Shown: piece after piece, positions 25,535 through 34,099 of the stretch
How positions within the stretch are numbered: position 1 is the first letter of the stretch
Layout: every line of letters begins with the position of its first letter
Assembly (NCBI GenBank): GCA_021789605.1
Contig: JAJYJI010000005.1
Span: 1-64,000 of the forward strand
From: a bacterium
Lineage (GTDB): Bacteria; SZUA-79; Acidulodesulfobacterales; Acidulodesulfobacteraceae
Direction: 5' to 3'
Length of the DNA stretch: 64,000 nucleotides
Program-made: the position numbers and the translations under genes
The notes under the pieces: model-generated
Database searches by the model: none
What the model was told of the DNA's origin: nothing
Seen by the model: only the letters and a program-made list of their open reading frames with translations

Positions 25535-26782
25535 TTATTGATTTTTCCCTTTAATTTTTTCAAGAACTTTTTCGAATTCGCCTAAGTTGGCCTCTATCGT
25601 TGCCGGCTCTTTCAGTTTTCCGTTTACCGCTTCAAGCGTTTTTAAGCCGTTTCCGGTTATCGCAAGAACCGTGGTTTCATTTTTATTTATGCGGCCTTTT
25701 TCTATGAGTTTTTTGGCAACGGCAACGGTAACCCCGCCCGCCGTTTCGGTAAAGATTCCTTCGGTTCCAGCCAAAAGTTTCATTCCTTCCACGATTTCGT
25801 CGTCCGTCGCGTCTTCGCCGTACCCGCCGGATTTATTCATAAGGTCGGACGCATAGTATCCGTCGGCGGGATTGCCTATCGCAAGAGATTTTGCAATAGT
25901 ATCCGGCGTCCTGACCGGCTTGATGAATTCCCTTTTTTCTTTAACGGAAGCGGTTATGGGGTTGCATCCAGTAGCCTGCGCCCCGAAAATTTTCGTATGC
26001 GGTTTTTCTTTTAATAAGCCGCAGTATTCAAATTCATCTATGGCTTTTCCGACTTTCGTAATCAGCGAACCGCCAGCCATAGGAACTACGACGTTGTCGG
26101 GCGCTTTAAATCCTAACTGTTCAAGCATTTCAAAAGTAAGAGACTTTGAGCCTTCGGCATAGTAAGGCCTTAAATTTATGTTTACGAATGCCCAGCTGTA
26201 TTTGCCGGCAATTTCGGTGCACAGCCTGTTTACTTTATCGTAGCTTCCGTTAATTTTTACAAGATTTGTGCCGTATATTAACGTTCCCAGAACTTTTCCG
26301 ATTTCAAGGTTGGACGGTATGAATACAAAACTTTCGTAACCGGAAGAAGCCGCCAGAGCGGCGACAGAATTAGCGAGATTTCCGGTAGAGGCGCATGCCA
26401 CGACATTGAAGCCGAATTCTTTGGCTTTTGCTATGGCTACGGAAACGACCCTGTCTTTAAAAGAAAGGGTCGGGAAATTTACCGCGTCGTTTTTTATGTA
26501 TAATTCTTTAACGCCCAATGCCTTAGCAAGGTTATCGGCCTTAACAAGCGGGGTATATCCTACGTTTTTTCCTATTTTTATTTCTCCCTTTATAGGGAGA
26601 AGCTCCTGATAGCGCCACATATTGGGCTCTCTGGATTTAATTTTTTCGACGGTTATTTGTTTTTTAATATTGTCGTAATCGTAATCTACTTCCAATGGAC
26701 CGAAACAGTAATCGCAAACATATAGCGGACTATCCGGATATTCTTTTCCGCATTCCCTGCACTTTAAACCTTTAACGAACAT
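25535..26782 (-). CDS. thrC: Threonine synthase homologue (ThrC), first gene of a SAM-riboswitch operon
   Basis: This 415-residue PLP enzyme has an N-terminal zinc ribbon (C8, C11, C23, C26), Schiff-base Lys109 in PTLSFKDR, the loop ASTGNLANSVAAL and a C-terminal ITGNGLKTLEAV. Threonine synthase converts O-phosphohomoserine to threonine. Overall layout is that of class II/archaeal-type ThrC. Its place directly behind a SAM-I riboswitch and ahead of a sulfur-carrier set is not what is expected for threonine control. It may make threonine at the methionine branch point, or it may have been recruited to use O-phosphohomoserine with a thiocarboxylate. SD AAGGAG lies before the ATG. Confidence 0.88.
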   Translation of the reverse strand: MFVKGLKCRECGKEYPDSPLYVCDYCFGPLEVDYDYDNIKKQITVEKIKSREPNMWRYQELLPIKGEIKIGKNVGYTPLVKADNLAKALGVKELYIKNDAVNFPTLSFKDRVVSVAIAKAKEFGFNVVACASTGNLANSVAALAASSGYESFVFIPSNLEIGKVLGTLIYGTNLVKINGSYDKVNRLCTEIAGKYSWAFVNINLRPYYAEGSKSLTFEMLEQLGFKAPDNVVVPMAGGSLITKVGKAIDEFEYCGLLKEKPHTKIFGAQATGCNPITASVKEKREFIKPVRTPDTIAKSLAIGNPADGYYASDLMNKSGGYGEDATDDEIVEGMKLLAGTEGIFTETAGGVTVAVAKKLIEKGRINKNETTVLAITGNGLKTLEAVNGKLKEPATIEANLGEFEKVLEKIKGKNQ

Positions 26783-26858
26783 TTTTTCTCCTTATGTTAT
26801 CTTAAAATTTATTTATTTTATATTTATTCCGACGGCAATAAATTAACATTAAAATAAT

Positions 26859-26898
26859 AAAAAAACCCCTTCTTCCTAATGAAATATAGAAGAAGAGG
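26859..26898 (-). terminator. Intrinsic terminator of the SAM-I riboswitch
   Basis: On the minus strand a 10-bp stem CCTCTTCTTC/GAAGAAGGGG (one G-T pair) with a 13-base loop is followed by seven T residues. The upstream arm can instead pair with GAAGAAAAGAG at the 3' side of the aptamer, giving the usual antiterminator. It lies about 77 bases before the threonine synthase start. Confidence 0.85.
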
Positions 26899-26916
26899 TT
26901 TTTAAAAACTCTTTTC

Positions 26917-27022
26917 TTCTTATCTTCCAGGAATAAACCTGCGGGAATTAGCACCGATTTTGTCAGACATCGGTTGCTGCGGTTTCAAAGGGCCCGTCCC
27001 TCTACCGCTCTCGATAAGAACC
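26917..27022 (-). promoter_or_regulatory. SAM-I (S-box) riboswitch aptamer
   Basis: The minus strand reads the S-box core in order: P1 GTTCTTATC/GATAAG, CGAGAGCGG, GAGGGACGGGCCC, TTTGAAACC, CAGCAACC, a P3 hairpin, then GTGCTAATTCC-GCAGG and GGAAGATAAGAAG. These are the conserved SAM-I elements. Binding of S-adenosylmethionine would favour the terminator just downstream, so the sulfur-carrier operon is switched off when SAM is plentiful. This ties the operon to methionine/SAM metabolism. Confidence 0.93.
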
Positions 27023-27078
27023 TTACGATTTTATTTAAAAGAACAATTTTGTTTAGAATTAAATTATACGATATTTCT

Positions 27079-27108
27079 ATTATATAGAATATATCGCAAG
27101 ATTGTCAA
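27079..27108 (-). promoter_or_regulatory. Consensus sigma70 promoter of the riboswitch operon
   Basis: On the minus strand TTGACA (27108-27103) is followed by an 18-base spacer and TATAAT (27084-27079). Both hexamers match consensus perfectly. Transcription would start near 27072, about 50 bases before the aptamer. A strong constitutive promoter fits control by premature termination. Confidence 0.8.
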
Positions 27109-27380
27109 ATAAAAAAATAATAAAAAACAACAATAAAAAAAATAATAAAACGTCGGCGGTTGATAATTAATAGATATCAAAATGCCCGCCTGTTAATAAC
27201 TTTTAATTTGTCTATTCCTTAACTAAAAATAAAAGTAAAAACAATCGGCGCATATTTGCATTATTAATATTTTTATATTTAATATTTGTATTTGTAATAA
27301 TTTGAAATTAAAATATAATAAAAATAACAAGCAAGATAAAAAAATTACAACTAAATTCAGACAAAAATACGGGTATTTTT

Positions 27381-28111
27381 ATGGCCGAAACGTCCCTTGC
27401 GGAAGAACAGTTGCTGCTGAAGAATATTATAAAATATATCAAGGAAAAAAAGCATAAAGTTCAGGCGTTATGGTTCGGAGAAGAAAATTTGTCGTGCGGG
27501 GCGATTATATCCGGCATTAATGACGAATATTCCGTCGTAAGCCTGCATTTCGACAGCAAAATATTGCGTATGCCGCAGATTGGAAGCTTCGTAATATTAA
27601 GGGTTTTTTTCTTTTTTCTCCTATTACCGGAAAAATTAAAAAAATAAACGGGGACAAGTCCGTCGTTATAGAATCTATAAGCTTCGTAAAGCCTAAAATA
27701 AATAAGAGGCGGTATCCGAGATTTATTTTATACGAATTGGTAGAGGCGCAGGTAATGATAGGCAACAGTATTTTTTCGATAGAAATAAACGATATTTCCA
27801 AGGACGGAATAGGATTTATACTGCCGTCCGAAAGAAACATGATGGGACTTATAGGGAAATCCGGGTTTATCCAGCTAAATTATAAAAACAACCTTACGAG
27901 AATAAACGGAAACATCGTATGGGTCAACAGGTTTTCCGAAAATAAATACGTAGGCGGAATGGTTCTTTACACTACAAATAAAGATAAAGATATAATTACC
28001 GACATAATATTCGAAAATATATATATAGCCGAAAAGGAAATTTTTAAACTCATATCTTATTCCGGAACAAATAATGAAGAACAAGCCGTTTCCGCGCAAA
28101 CCGGCATATGA
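27381..28111 (+). CDS. PilZ-domain protein, reading frame broken by a -1 shift in a poly-T run
   Basis: A first frame (27381-27647, 88 residues) carries an N-terminal flagellar-brake-like beta domain (KHKVQALWFGEEN...RMPQIGSFVILRV) and then runs into an LLLPEKLKK tail. A second frame, open from about 27602 to 28111, encodes FSPITGKIKKINGDK, then KINKRRYPRFIL, the usual R-x3-R PilZ c-di-GMP motif, and EINDISKDGIGFILP (D/N-x-S-x2-G). The join is in GGGTTTTTTTCTTTTTTCTCC at about 27601-27620, where one missing T, or -1 slippage, restores a protein of about 242 residues. PilZ proteins bind c-di-GMP. The 3' end overlaps rlpA by 38 bases. Confidence 0.75.
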
Positions 28112-28805
28112 AATATCTTTTTTAATACTATCCGTTTTTATTTTAATCCCGGCGCTTTCCGGATGCGTTCCTTATATTGTAGGCGGCCGCTCTTCCGAAT
28201 ATTATCCGCCTCAAAAAACTTCCAAAAATGTCGAGATAGGAATTGCATCGTGGTACGGCCCAGGCTTTCAAGGCAGGGCGACGGCGAGCGGACAAATTTA
28301 TAATATGTACGATATGACCGCCGCTTCAAAAACCCTTCCGTTGAAGGGCTATGCTTACGTTACGGATATTCAAAACCATAGAAGCGTGGAAGTTTACGTT
28401 AACGACAGGGGGCCGTACGTAGGCGGCAGGATTATAGACCTTTCTTACGCGGCCGCGAAAGCCCTCAATATGATAGGGCCGGGTACCGCATTGGTAAGGA
28501 TACAGTATCTGGGGCGGAGCCCGGTATCAATAAATTATGCAAACGGATATAACGAAAAATATATCCCCCCTTTATTCGGCTATACGCTTCAATTTGCGGC
28601 ATATACGGAAAAATCCAAAGCGTTGAATAAAATTAACGAGATGAAAAAAATAGTTCCGGGAGTCCATTTAACGACTAAAAAAGTTGACGGGACACTCTAT
28701 TATAAAGTGGTATTGGGCAAATTTAGAAATTTAAAAGGCGCTTATAATTTTGCCAAGATTATCGCGAGTTACGGGTACGACGTCTATATAACCAAAATAG
28801 AGTAG
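28074..28805 (+). CDS. rlpA: RlpA-like septal ring lytic transglycosylase lipoprotein
   Basis: This 243-residue predicted lipoprotein has a hydrophobic segment and lipobox ALSGC (Cys about 31). It continues with a double-psi beta-barrel (GIASWYGPGFQGRATASGQIYNMYDMTAASKTLPLKGYAYVTD, then VNDRGPYVGGRIIDLS with the catalytic Asp). A C-terminal SPOR domain (about 165-243; LQFAAYTEKSKALNKIN, YYKVVLGKFRN) would bind denuded peptidoglycan. RlpA cleaves glycan strands lacking stem peptides during division. The start lies inside the 3' end of the PilZ gene. Confidence 0.9.
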   Translation: MKNKPFPRKPAYEISFLILSVFILIPALSGCVPYIVGGRSSEYYPPQKTSKNVEIGIASWYGPGFQGRATASGQIYNMYDMTAASKTLPLKGYAYVTDIQNHRSVEVYVNDRGPYVGGRIIDLSYAAAKALNMIGPGTALVRIQYLGRSPVSINYANGYNEKYIPPLFGYTLQFAAYTEKSKALNKINEMKKIVPGVHLTTKKVDGTLYYKVVLGKFRNLKGAYNFAKIIASYGYDVYITKIE

Positions 28806-28850
28806 AACAAAATTATTTAAATTTTAATTTATTTATAATAAAATATTCAA

Positions 28851-29618
28851 ATGAAAAAAATAGTCGCGGTTATACCGGCCAGATATAAATCCACAAGGTT
28901 CGAAGGCAAGCCTCTCGCTTTAATCATGGGCAAGCCTATGATAAAGCATGTTTATGACGGCGTTATAAAATCTGGCATGTTATCGGACGTTATAATCGCT
29001 ACGGAAGACAGGAGAATATATGACGTTTGCAGGGATTTCGGAGCAAATGCCGTTATGACGAAAGAGTCGCATCAAACGGGAACGGACAGGATAATAGAAG
29101 CCATAAGCGGCATCGATGCGGATATCGTTTTAAACATTCAGGGGGACGAGCCGTTAGTTAATGCCGAAATAATAGAAGCGCTAATAAAACCTTTCGGCGA
29201 AGAGGACAATATTTCATATACCAGCGTAAAAACGCATATTTATTCTTACGAAGAATTCATTGACCCAAATAACGTAAAGGTCATCGTGGATAAAAATAAC
29301 TTCGGCATTTATTTCTCGAGAAGCCCTATTCCGTATGACAGGGAAAAGGCGCCAAACCTTAAAGATTTTAAAGGCGTTTTCGGTTACAAGCACCTTGGCT
29401 TTTACGGATATACCATGGAATTCCTTATGAAATTCGGAAAAATGAACGCATCTTATTTAGAAAAAAAAGAGATGTTGGAACAGCTAAGAGCGGTAGAAAA
29501 CGGGTACAGGATAAAAGTCGAAACCGTTAATATCTCTACTATTCCCGTAGATGTTCCAGGCGATATAAAAAAGGTTGAAAATTTTATTTTAAAATCTTAT
29601 AATGATAAGCTTGAATAA
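28851..29618 (+). CDS. kdsB: 3-deoxy-manno-octulosonate cytidylyltransferase
   Basis: This 255-residue enzyme makes CMP-Kdo for lipid A-core assembly. Motifs: IPARYKSTRFEGKPLALIMGKPMI at the N terminus, IATEDRRIYDVC, the SHQTGTDRIIEA substrate motif, LNIQGDEPLV and YFSRSPIPYDR. Length is normal. Its presence is direct evidence for Kdo-containing LPS. It is followed 42 bases later by rpmE. No SD; a TATAAT lies 11 bases before the ATG. Confidence 0.95.
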   Translation: MKKIVAVIPARYKSTRFEGKPLALIMGKPMIKHVYDGVIKSGMLSDVIIATEDRRIYDVCRDFGANAVMTKESHQTGTDRIIEAISGIDADIVLNIQGDEPLVNAEIIEALIKPFGEEDNISYTSVKTHIYSYEEFIDPNNVKVIVDKNNFGIYFSRSPIPYDREKAPNLKDFKGVFGYKHLGFYGYTMEFLMKFGKMNASYLEKKEMLEQLRAVENGYRIKVETVNISTIPVDVPGDIKKVENFILKSYNDKLE

Positions 29619-29660
29619 TTTAAAATAATAATTTTTAAAAAGCAAAGGAGCATTAAGAAA

Positions 29661-29876
29661 ATGAAAGAAGGAATACACCCTAAAATTTATCAGGCAAAGG
29701 TAAAATGCGCATGCGGCGAAGAGTTTATTACCGGAAGTACCGCCCCGGAAATTCACGTCGATATATGCTCGAAATGCCACCCTTTCTATACCGGCAAACA
29801 AAAATTCGTGGATAGCGCAGGAAGAATCGATAAATTTAATAAAAAATACGCCAAGATAAGCAACAATAAGAAATAA
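29661..29876 (+). CDS. rpmE: 50S ribosomal protein L31
   Basis: This 71-residue protein starts [19 protein letters not shown] and has the L31 features: HP near the start, [28 protein letters not shown] and a basic tail. Four cysteines (CAC and CSKC) indicate the zinc-binding (C+) form. L31 forms part of the bridge between the ribosomal subunits. A strong SD (AAAGGAG) lies 12 bases ahead of the ATG. Confidence 0.96.
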   Translation: MKEGIHPKIYQAKVKCACGEEFITGSTAPEIHVDICSKCHPFYTGKQKFVDSAGRIDKFNKKYAKISNNKK

Positions 29877-29923
29877 AATCAGAAATAAAGAAAGTTCGCT
29901 TTACGGCCTTTCCTTTTTAATTA

Positions 29924-30634
29924 ATGGTTAAACTAATCAACTATACTTCTAAACCCGAAATTACCATAGCGATAGCCGCCCGGCTTTGCTACAGCTCCTA
30001 TGATATCGCAAAAATTGAAAAAGATTTTAACGACGGGGAAAAGGGATTAGAAAAAGCAAGAAAATTAATTAAAAGAATCAGAACCTCCGGCCACGATTCC
30101 GTCTTGGAACATTCAAGCTTTTCCTTCGGCGTAGAAAGACTTTCGAGAAGCGCCTCGCATCAATTAGTCAGGCACCGCATCGCGTCTTATTCCCAAAGAA
30201 GCCAGCGTTACGTTAAGGAGTTAAAGCCGTGCTATGTTATTCCCGATTCCATATCCGGAAATAAAGAATTTTTGGCAAAATACAATAAAACGGTCGAGGC
30301 TATTTTCTCCTTATACGGTTATTTTATAGAGAACGGAATTCCGGCCGAAGATGCAAGATACCTGCTTCCCAACGCAACCGAAACGCAGCTCGTATTTACT
30401 ATGAACGCAAGAGAGCTTCTGCATTTTTTCAGACTGAGGGGATGCCGGAGAGCGCAGTGGGAGATAAGGCGGGTCGCGGGGGAAATGTTCAAGCTTGTTT
30501 ATCCTATCGCCCCGTCAGTTTTTCAGGGCGCTGGTCCCGCATGCGTGAGAGGAAACTGTTCGGAGGGAGAATTTTCTTGCGGAAATCCTTCGGAAGTTAG
30601 GTCTTCATGGCTAAAAGGCGGTTTAGACTTTTAA
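29924..30634 (+). CDS. thyX: Flavin-dependent thymidylate synthase
   Basis: This 236-residue enzyme has the ThyX signature RHRIASYSQRSQRY (RHR-x7-S), the DSVLEHSSFSFGVERLSR segment and, near the C terminus, ELLHFFRLRGCRRAQWEIR. ThyX methylates dUMP to dTMP using methylenetetrahydrofolate and FAD. No thyA is present in this window. The start is an ATG with no SD. The gene sits between rpmE and prfA. Confidence 0.95.
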   Translation: MVKLINYTSKPEITIAIAARLCYSSYDIAKIEKDFNDGEKGLEKARKLIKRIRTSGHDSVLEHSSFSFGVERLSRSASHQLVRHRIASYSQRSQRYVKELKPCYVIPDSISGNKEFLAKYNKTVEAIFSLYGYFIENGIPAEDARYLLPNATETQLVFTMNARELLHFFRLRGCRRAQWEIRRVAGEMFKLVYPIAPSVFQGAGPACVRGNCSEGEFSCGNPSEVRSSWLKGGLDF

Positions 30635-30691
30635 TTTTCAGCCGTAAAAGTTTTCGATAGATTTTTATTTTGTCAAAAGGTGCAATTTTAA

Positions 30692-31765
30692 ATGCTGGAC
30701 GATATTTTAATAAAAAAAGCTCAGGAATTAGCCGATAAATCTAAAGAGATATACGGCAGAATACGCGAAGAAAGTTCCAAAGGATTCAGCTCCAACATAA
30801 AAGAACTTTCCAAGCAATATAACCTTATCAAAAAAACCGCGGAGCAGTTTGCCGAACACAATAAAATAGAATCCGACATTAAAGACCTAGAGGACCTGGT
30901 TAGGCACGAATCCGACGAGGCGCTGATAGGATTGGAAACCGAAGAGATAAATTCTTTAAAAAACAAAGCTTCAAAATTAGCCGAAGAAATAAAAGTTTTT
31001 TTTTACCCGAAAGAAAATCTTAAGGATAAAGATATTTTGCTTGAAATAAGGGCTGCCACGGGGGGAGAAGAGGCCGCCCTTTTCGCGCTCGACCTTTTTA
31101 AAATGTATAATAAATACGCTCTTAGCAAAAACTTTCAGTTCGAGGCGATTTCTTTAAGCCCATCGTCTTCCGGCGGACTGAAGGAAGCGGTGGTATCCGT
31201 AAAAGGCAAAGACGCCTACCGTCTTTTAAAATATGAGAGCGGAGTTCACAGGGTCCAAAGGATACCGGCTACCGAAACGCAGGGAAGGGTGCATACTTCT
31301 GCGGCAACCGTTGCCGTTATGCCGGAACCGGAAGAAGTCGAGCTTAAAATAAACGGCGAAGATTTAAGGATAGACGTTTACAGGTCTTCGGGACACGGAG
31401 GGCAGAGCGTAAATACGACAGATTCGGCGGTAAGGGTTACCCATATTCCCACCGGTCTCGTGGTTACGTGCCAGGACGAAAAATCCCAGCATAAAAACAA
31501 AGCAAAAGCCTTAAGAATCTTAAGGTCGAGGCTTCTGAGCAGAATGGAAGCGGATAAAAAAAGCGTAGAGGCGCAAAGCAGGAAGAGCATGGTCGGAAGC
31601 GGCGATAGAAGCGAGAAAATAAGAACGTATAATTTTCCTCAAGGCAGGGTTACCGACCACCGGGCGGGAATAACCATACATAAACTGTCGTCTTTTATCG
31701 ACGGCAATATGGATGAACTTTTAGCGCCCCTGGCAGATTATTTTGAATCCCAAATACAGTCGTAA
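30692..31765 (+). CDS. prfA: Peptide chain release factor 1
   Basis: This 357-residue class I release factor has the GGQ catalytic motif in SSGHGGQSVNTTDSAVR and a PAT-type anticodon tripeptide region in RVQRIPATETQGRVHTSAATVAV. PAT supports RF1 (UAA/UAG) rather than RF2 (SPF). The N-terminal domain is helical. SD AAAGGTG precedes the ATG. prmC, which methylates the GGQ glutamine, begins 5 bases after the stop, a typical pairing. Confidence 0.96.
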   Translation: MLDDILIKKAQELADKSKEIYGRIREESSKGFSSNIKELSKQYNLIKKTAEQFAEHNKIESDIKDLEDLVRHESDEALIGLETEEINSLKNKASKLAEEIKVFFYPKENLKDKDILLEIRAATGGEEAALFALDLFKMYNKYALSKNFQFEAISLSPSSSGGLKEAVVSVKGKDAYRLLKYESGVHRVQRIPATETQGRVHTSAATVAVMPEPEEVELKINGEDLRIDVYRSSGHGGQSVNTTDSAVRVTHIPTGLVVTCQDEKSQHKNKAKALRILRSRLLSRMEADKKSVEAQSRKSMVGSGDRSEKIRTYNFPQGRVTDHRAGITIHKLSSFIDGNMDELLAPLADYFESQIQS

Positions 31766-31770
31766 TTAAT

Positions 31771-32709
31771 ATGAACGAAGATTTATCGGTTTATAAATTA
31801 ATTAAATGGGGCGAGGCTTGCTTTAAAAGCAAAAATATTAAAAATGCTTTTAACGAATCCGCTTCCATAATGAAATACGCATTAAAAAAATCGTTAGAAG
31901 AAATTATTATTTCTTATAACGACAAACCTGCCCCGAATAAAATAAAATTTTTCAGAAGATTAGTCGGAAGAAGAAGCGGCTTTGAGCCATACGCTTACAT
32001 CGTCAATAAAAAAGAGTTTTACTCCATAGATTTTTTTGTGAACAGGTCAGTCCTGATACCGAGGCCCGATACCGAATGTCTTGTGGACGAGGCGCTGAAA
32101 GAGGCAAAAAAATTAGAAAGCGGCCTTAAAAGAAAAATCCGCATTCTTGATTTAGGGACGGGTTCGGGGGCAATTGCGATTTCTATTGCAAAGAATTCCG
32201 ATAATGTTATAATTTATGCAGCGGATAACAGCGTCAGAAGCTTGAACGCCGCGAGAAAAAACATAATTGCAAACGGAGTGGGAGAAAAAGTTATCCCCGT
32301 TTATTTTAATATGCTTAAACCTGATGCATCGGCTCAAAAACCCGAATATTATTCAAAAAATTTAGATATAGGCGACTTCGATAATTTCGATATAATAGTT
32401 TCGAACCCTCCGTATATAGAAACCGCCGAACTAAAGACTCTTGACGCAGGCGTTAGATTTTATGAACCTTTTAGGGCATTGGACGGCGGCATGGACGGCC
32501 TCAGGTTTTATAAAAAAATATTCGCTCAGGCGGCTATCCGCGCTAAAAAGAGAAAAAGCCTTATTCTTGAAATAGATTATAGGAAAAAAAACGATATATA
32601 TTCGATGTATAAAGAAAAATTTAAAAAAAAAGATATAAAATTCAAGCGCATGACCTTTTTAAACGATATAAATAATAAAGAAAGGGCGGTAAAAATAATA
32701 TATGGATAA
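31771..32709 (+). CDS. prmC: Release factor glutamine methyltransferase
   Basis: This 312-residue SAM-dependent enzyme methylates the GGQ glutamine of release factors. It shows the N-terminal helical domain, SVLIPRPDTECLVDEAL, the SAM-binding LDLGTGSGAIAISIA and the substrate motif VSNPPYIETAEL. An unusual acidic/Tyr-rich stretch (KPEYYSKNLDIGDFDNFD) precedes NPPY. It follows prfA directly and overlaps murA by 8 bases. Confidence 0.94.
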   Translation: MNEDLSVYKLIKWGEACFKSKNIKNAFNESASIMKYALKKSLEEIIISYNDKPAPNKIKFFRRLVGRRSGFEPYAYIVNKKEFYSIDFFVNRSVLIPRPDTECLVDEALKEAKKLESGLKRKIRILDLGTGSGAIAISIAKNSDNVIIYAADNSVRSLNAARKNIIANGVGEKVIPVYFNMLKPDASAQKPEYYSKNLDIGDFDNFDIIVSNPPYIETAELKTLDAGVRFYEPFRALDGGMDGLRFYKKIFAQAAIRAKKRKSLILEIDYRKKNDIYSMYKEKFKKKDIKFKRMTFLNDINNKERAVKIIYG

Positions 32710-34033
32710 AATGGTCATAGAGGGGGGATTTCCTTTAATCGGGGAGGTTTCCATAAGCGGCTCTAAAAACGCTTCTTTGCCTATAATAGTTTCTTCGATA
32801 ATGTTCGACGGCTGCGACAGCGAAATCCACAACGTTCCTGACCTCGAAGACATTAAAACTATTAAAAAACTTTTGACAAGCCTTGGAGCGGAGATTAAAG
32901 AATCCGATAAACCCGATAAGCTTATCATTAATACTTCCGGCATTAACAACTATGAAGCCCCATACGACCTTGTAAAGACCATGAGGGCTTCCGTCCTAGT
33001 TCTAGGTCCTCTTCTTGCCAAATATAAACGGGCAAGGGTGTCTTTGCCCGGAGGGTGCGCCATAGGGGCAAGACCCATAGATTTTCATCTGAATGCGTTT
33101 AAGCTTTTAGGCGTTACCGTAGAAGTGGAACACGGCTACGTCGAAGTATATGCCGATAAGCTTAAAGGCGCCGAGATAAGTTTCCCCATCCCTTCCGTTA
33201 CCGGAACGGAAAACGTAATTATGGCGGCGACGCTTGCCGAAGGCACTACCGTAATAAAAAATGCCGCAAGAGAACCGGAAATAGACGATATGATTCTTGC
33301 GCTCAATAACGGAGGCGCGGATATAAAAAGAACCGAACCTTCCGTAATAATCGTAAACGGGGTTAAAAAACTTAATAAATTAAACCATAAAGTTCTTCCC
33401 GACAGAATAGAAGCGGGAACTTTTATGGTGGCTTCGGCGGTAACCAAAGGGGATATCGTCCTTAAAGATATAAACGTAAGCCATCTTAGAACCGTTATAG
33501 ACAAGCTTTCGGAGTCGGGGGCAAAGATTATTATTAATTCCTCTTCGTCTTTAAGGATTAAAGGCGCTAAAACTATTAAGAGCGTGGATATTTCTACCGC
33601 TCCGTATCCGGATTTTCCTACCGACATGCAGGCGCAAATGATGGCCCTGATGACGATTTCGAGCGGATTATGCGTTATTACGGAAAATGTTTTCGAGAAT
33701 AGATTTATGCACGTCGCGGAGCTTATACGTCTTGGAGCCAGTATAAAGGTAAGAAATAATTTTGCGATAGTAAAAGGCGTAAGGAAACTTTCAGGAGCCG
33801 AGGTAATGGCTACGGATTTGAGGGCAAGCGCATCGCTTGTTCTGGCGGGGCTTGCATCTTCGGACGGCCTCACGACCGTTTCTAGAATATACCACTTAGA
33901 CCGCGGTTATGAAAAGATGGAAAAAAAATTGTCGAATTTAGGGGCTATTATTTCCAGAGTAAAGGCAAGCGAACCTTCCGCGATTCCGGACGAACAGGTA
34001 TTTAAAGATTTAAATTACGGCAAGGGGGCATAG
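32702..34033 (+). CDS. murA: UDP-N-acetylglucosamine 1-carboxyvinyltransferase
   Basis: This 443-residue enzyme commits UDP-GlcNAc to peptidoglycan synthesis. The start GFPLIGEVSISGSKNASLPI, catalytic Cys119 in LPGGCAIGARPIDFH (the residue hit by fosfomycin), and the C-terminal DLRASASLVLAGLASS are standard. It starts within the end of prmC. Downstream a GC-rich hairpin (GCCGGCATGGCCGC/GCGGCCGGC) separates it from hisG. Confidence 0.96.
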   Translation: MDKMVIEGGFPLIGEVSISGSKNASLPIIVSSIMFDGCDSEIHNVPDLEDIKTIKKLLTSLGAEIKESDKPDKLIINTSGINNYEAPYDLVKTMRASVLVLGPLLAKYKRARVSLPGGCAIGARPIDFHLNAFKLLGVTVEVEHGYVEVYADKLKGAEISFPIPSVTGTENVIMAATLAEGTTVIKNAAREPEIDDMILALNNGGADIKRTEPSVIIVNGVKKLNKLNHKVLPDRIEAGTFMVASAVTKGDIVLKDINVSHLRTVIDKLSESGAKIIINSSSSLRIKGAKTIKSVDISTAPYPDFPTDMQAQMMALMTISSGLCVITENVFENRFMHVAELIRLGASIKVRNNFAIVKGVRKLSGAEVMATDLRASASLVLAGLASSDGLTTVSRIYHLDRGYEKMEKKLSNLGAIISRVKASEPSAIPDEQVFKDLNYGKGA

Positions 34034-34075
34034 CCGTTAAGCCGGCATGGCCGCAAAAAAGACGCGGCCGGCACC
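34034..34075 (+). other. GC-rich imperfect hairpin between murA and hisG
   Basis: GCCGGCATGGCCGC pairs with GCGGCCGGC around AAAAAAGAC, with a small bulge. There is no T run, so it is not a standard intrinsic terminator. It could slow polymerase or protect an mRNA end between the murA and his genes. No His-rich leader peptide is seen here. Confidence 0.4.
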
Positions 34076-34099
34076 CGCTACCCGCAACGATAAAATAAA

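Larger units (their letters stand above)
26783..27380. other. Regulatory intergenic region between divergent operons
   Basis: These 598 bases contain, on the minus strand, the promoter, SAM-I aptamer and terminator listed separately. From about 27110 to 27380 the DNA is strongly AT-rich with A-runs and must hold the promoter of the PilZ-rlpA unit on the plus strand. I cannot pick that promoter out with confidence. No ORF is present. Confidence 0.7.
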
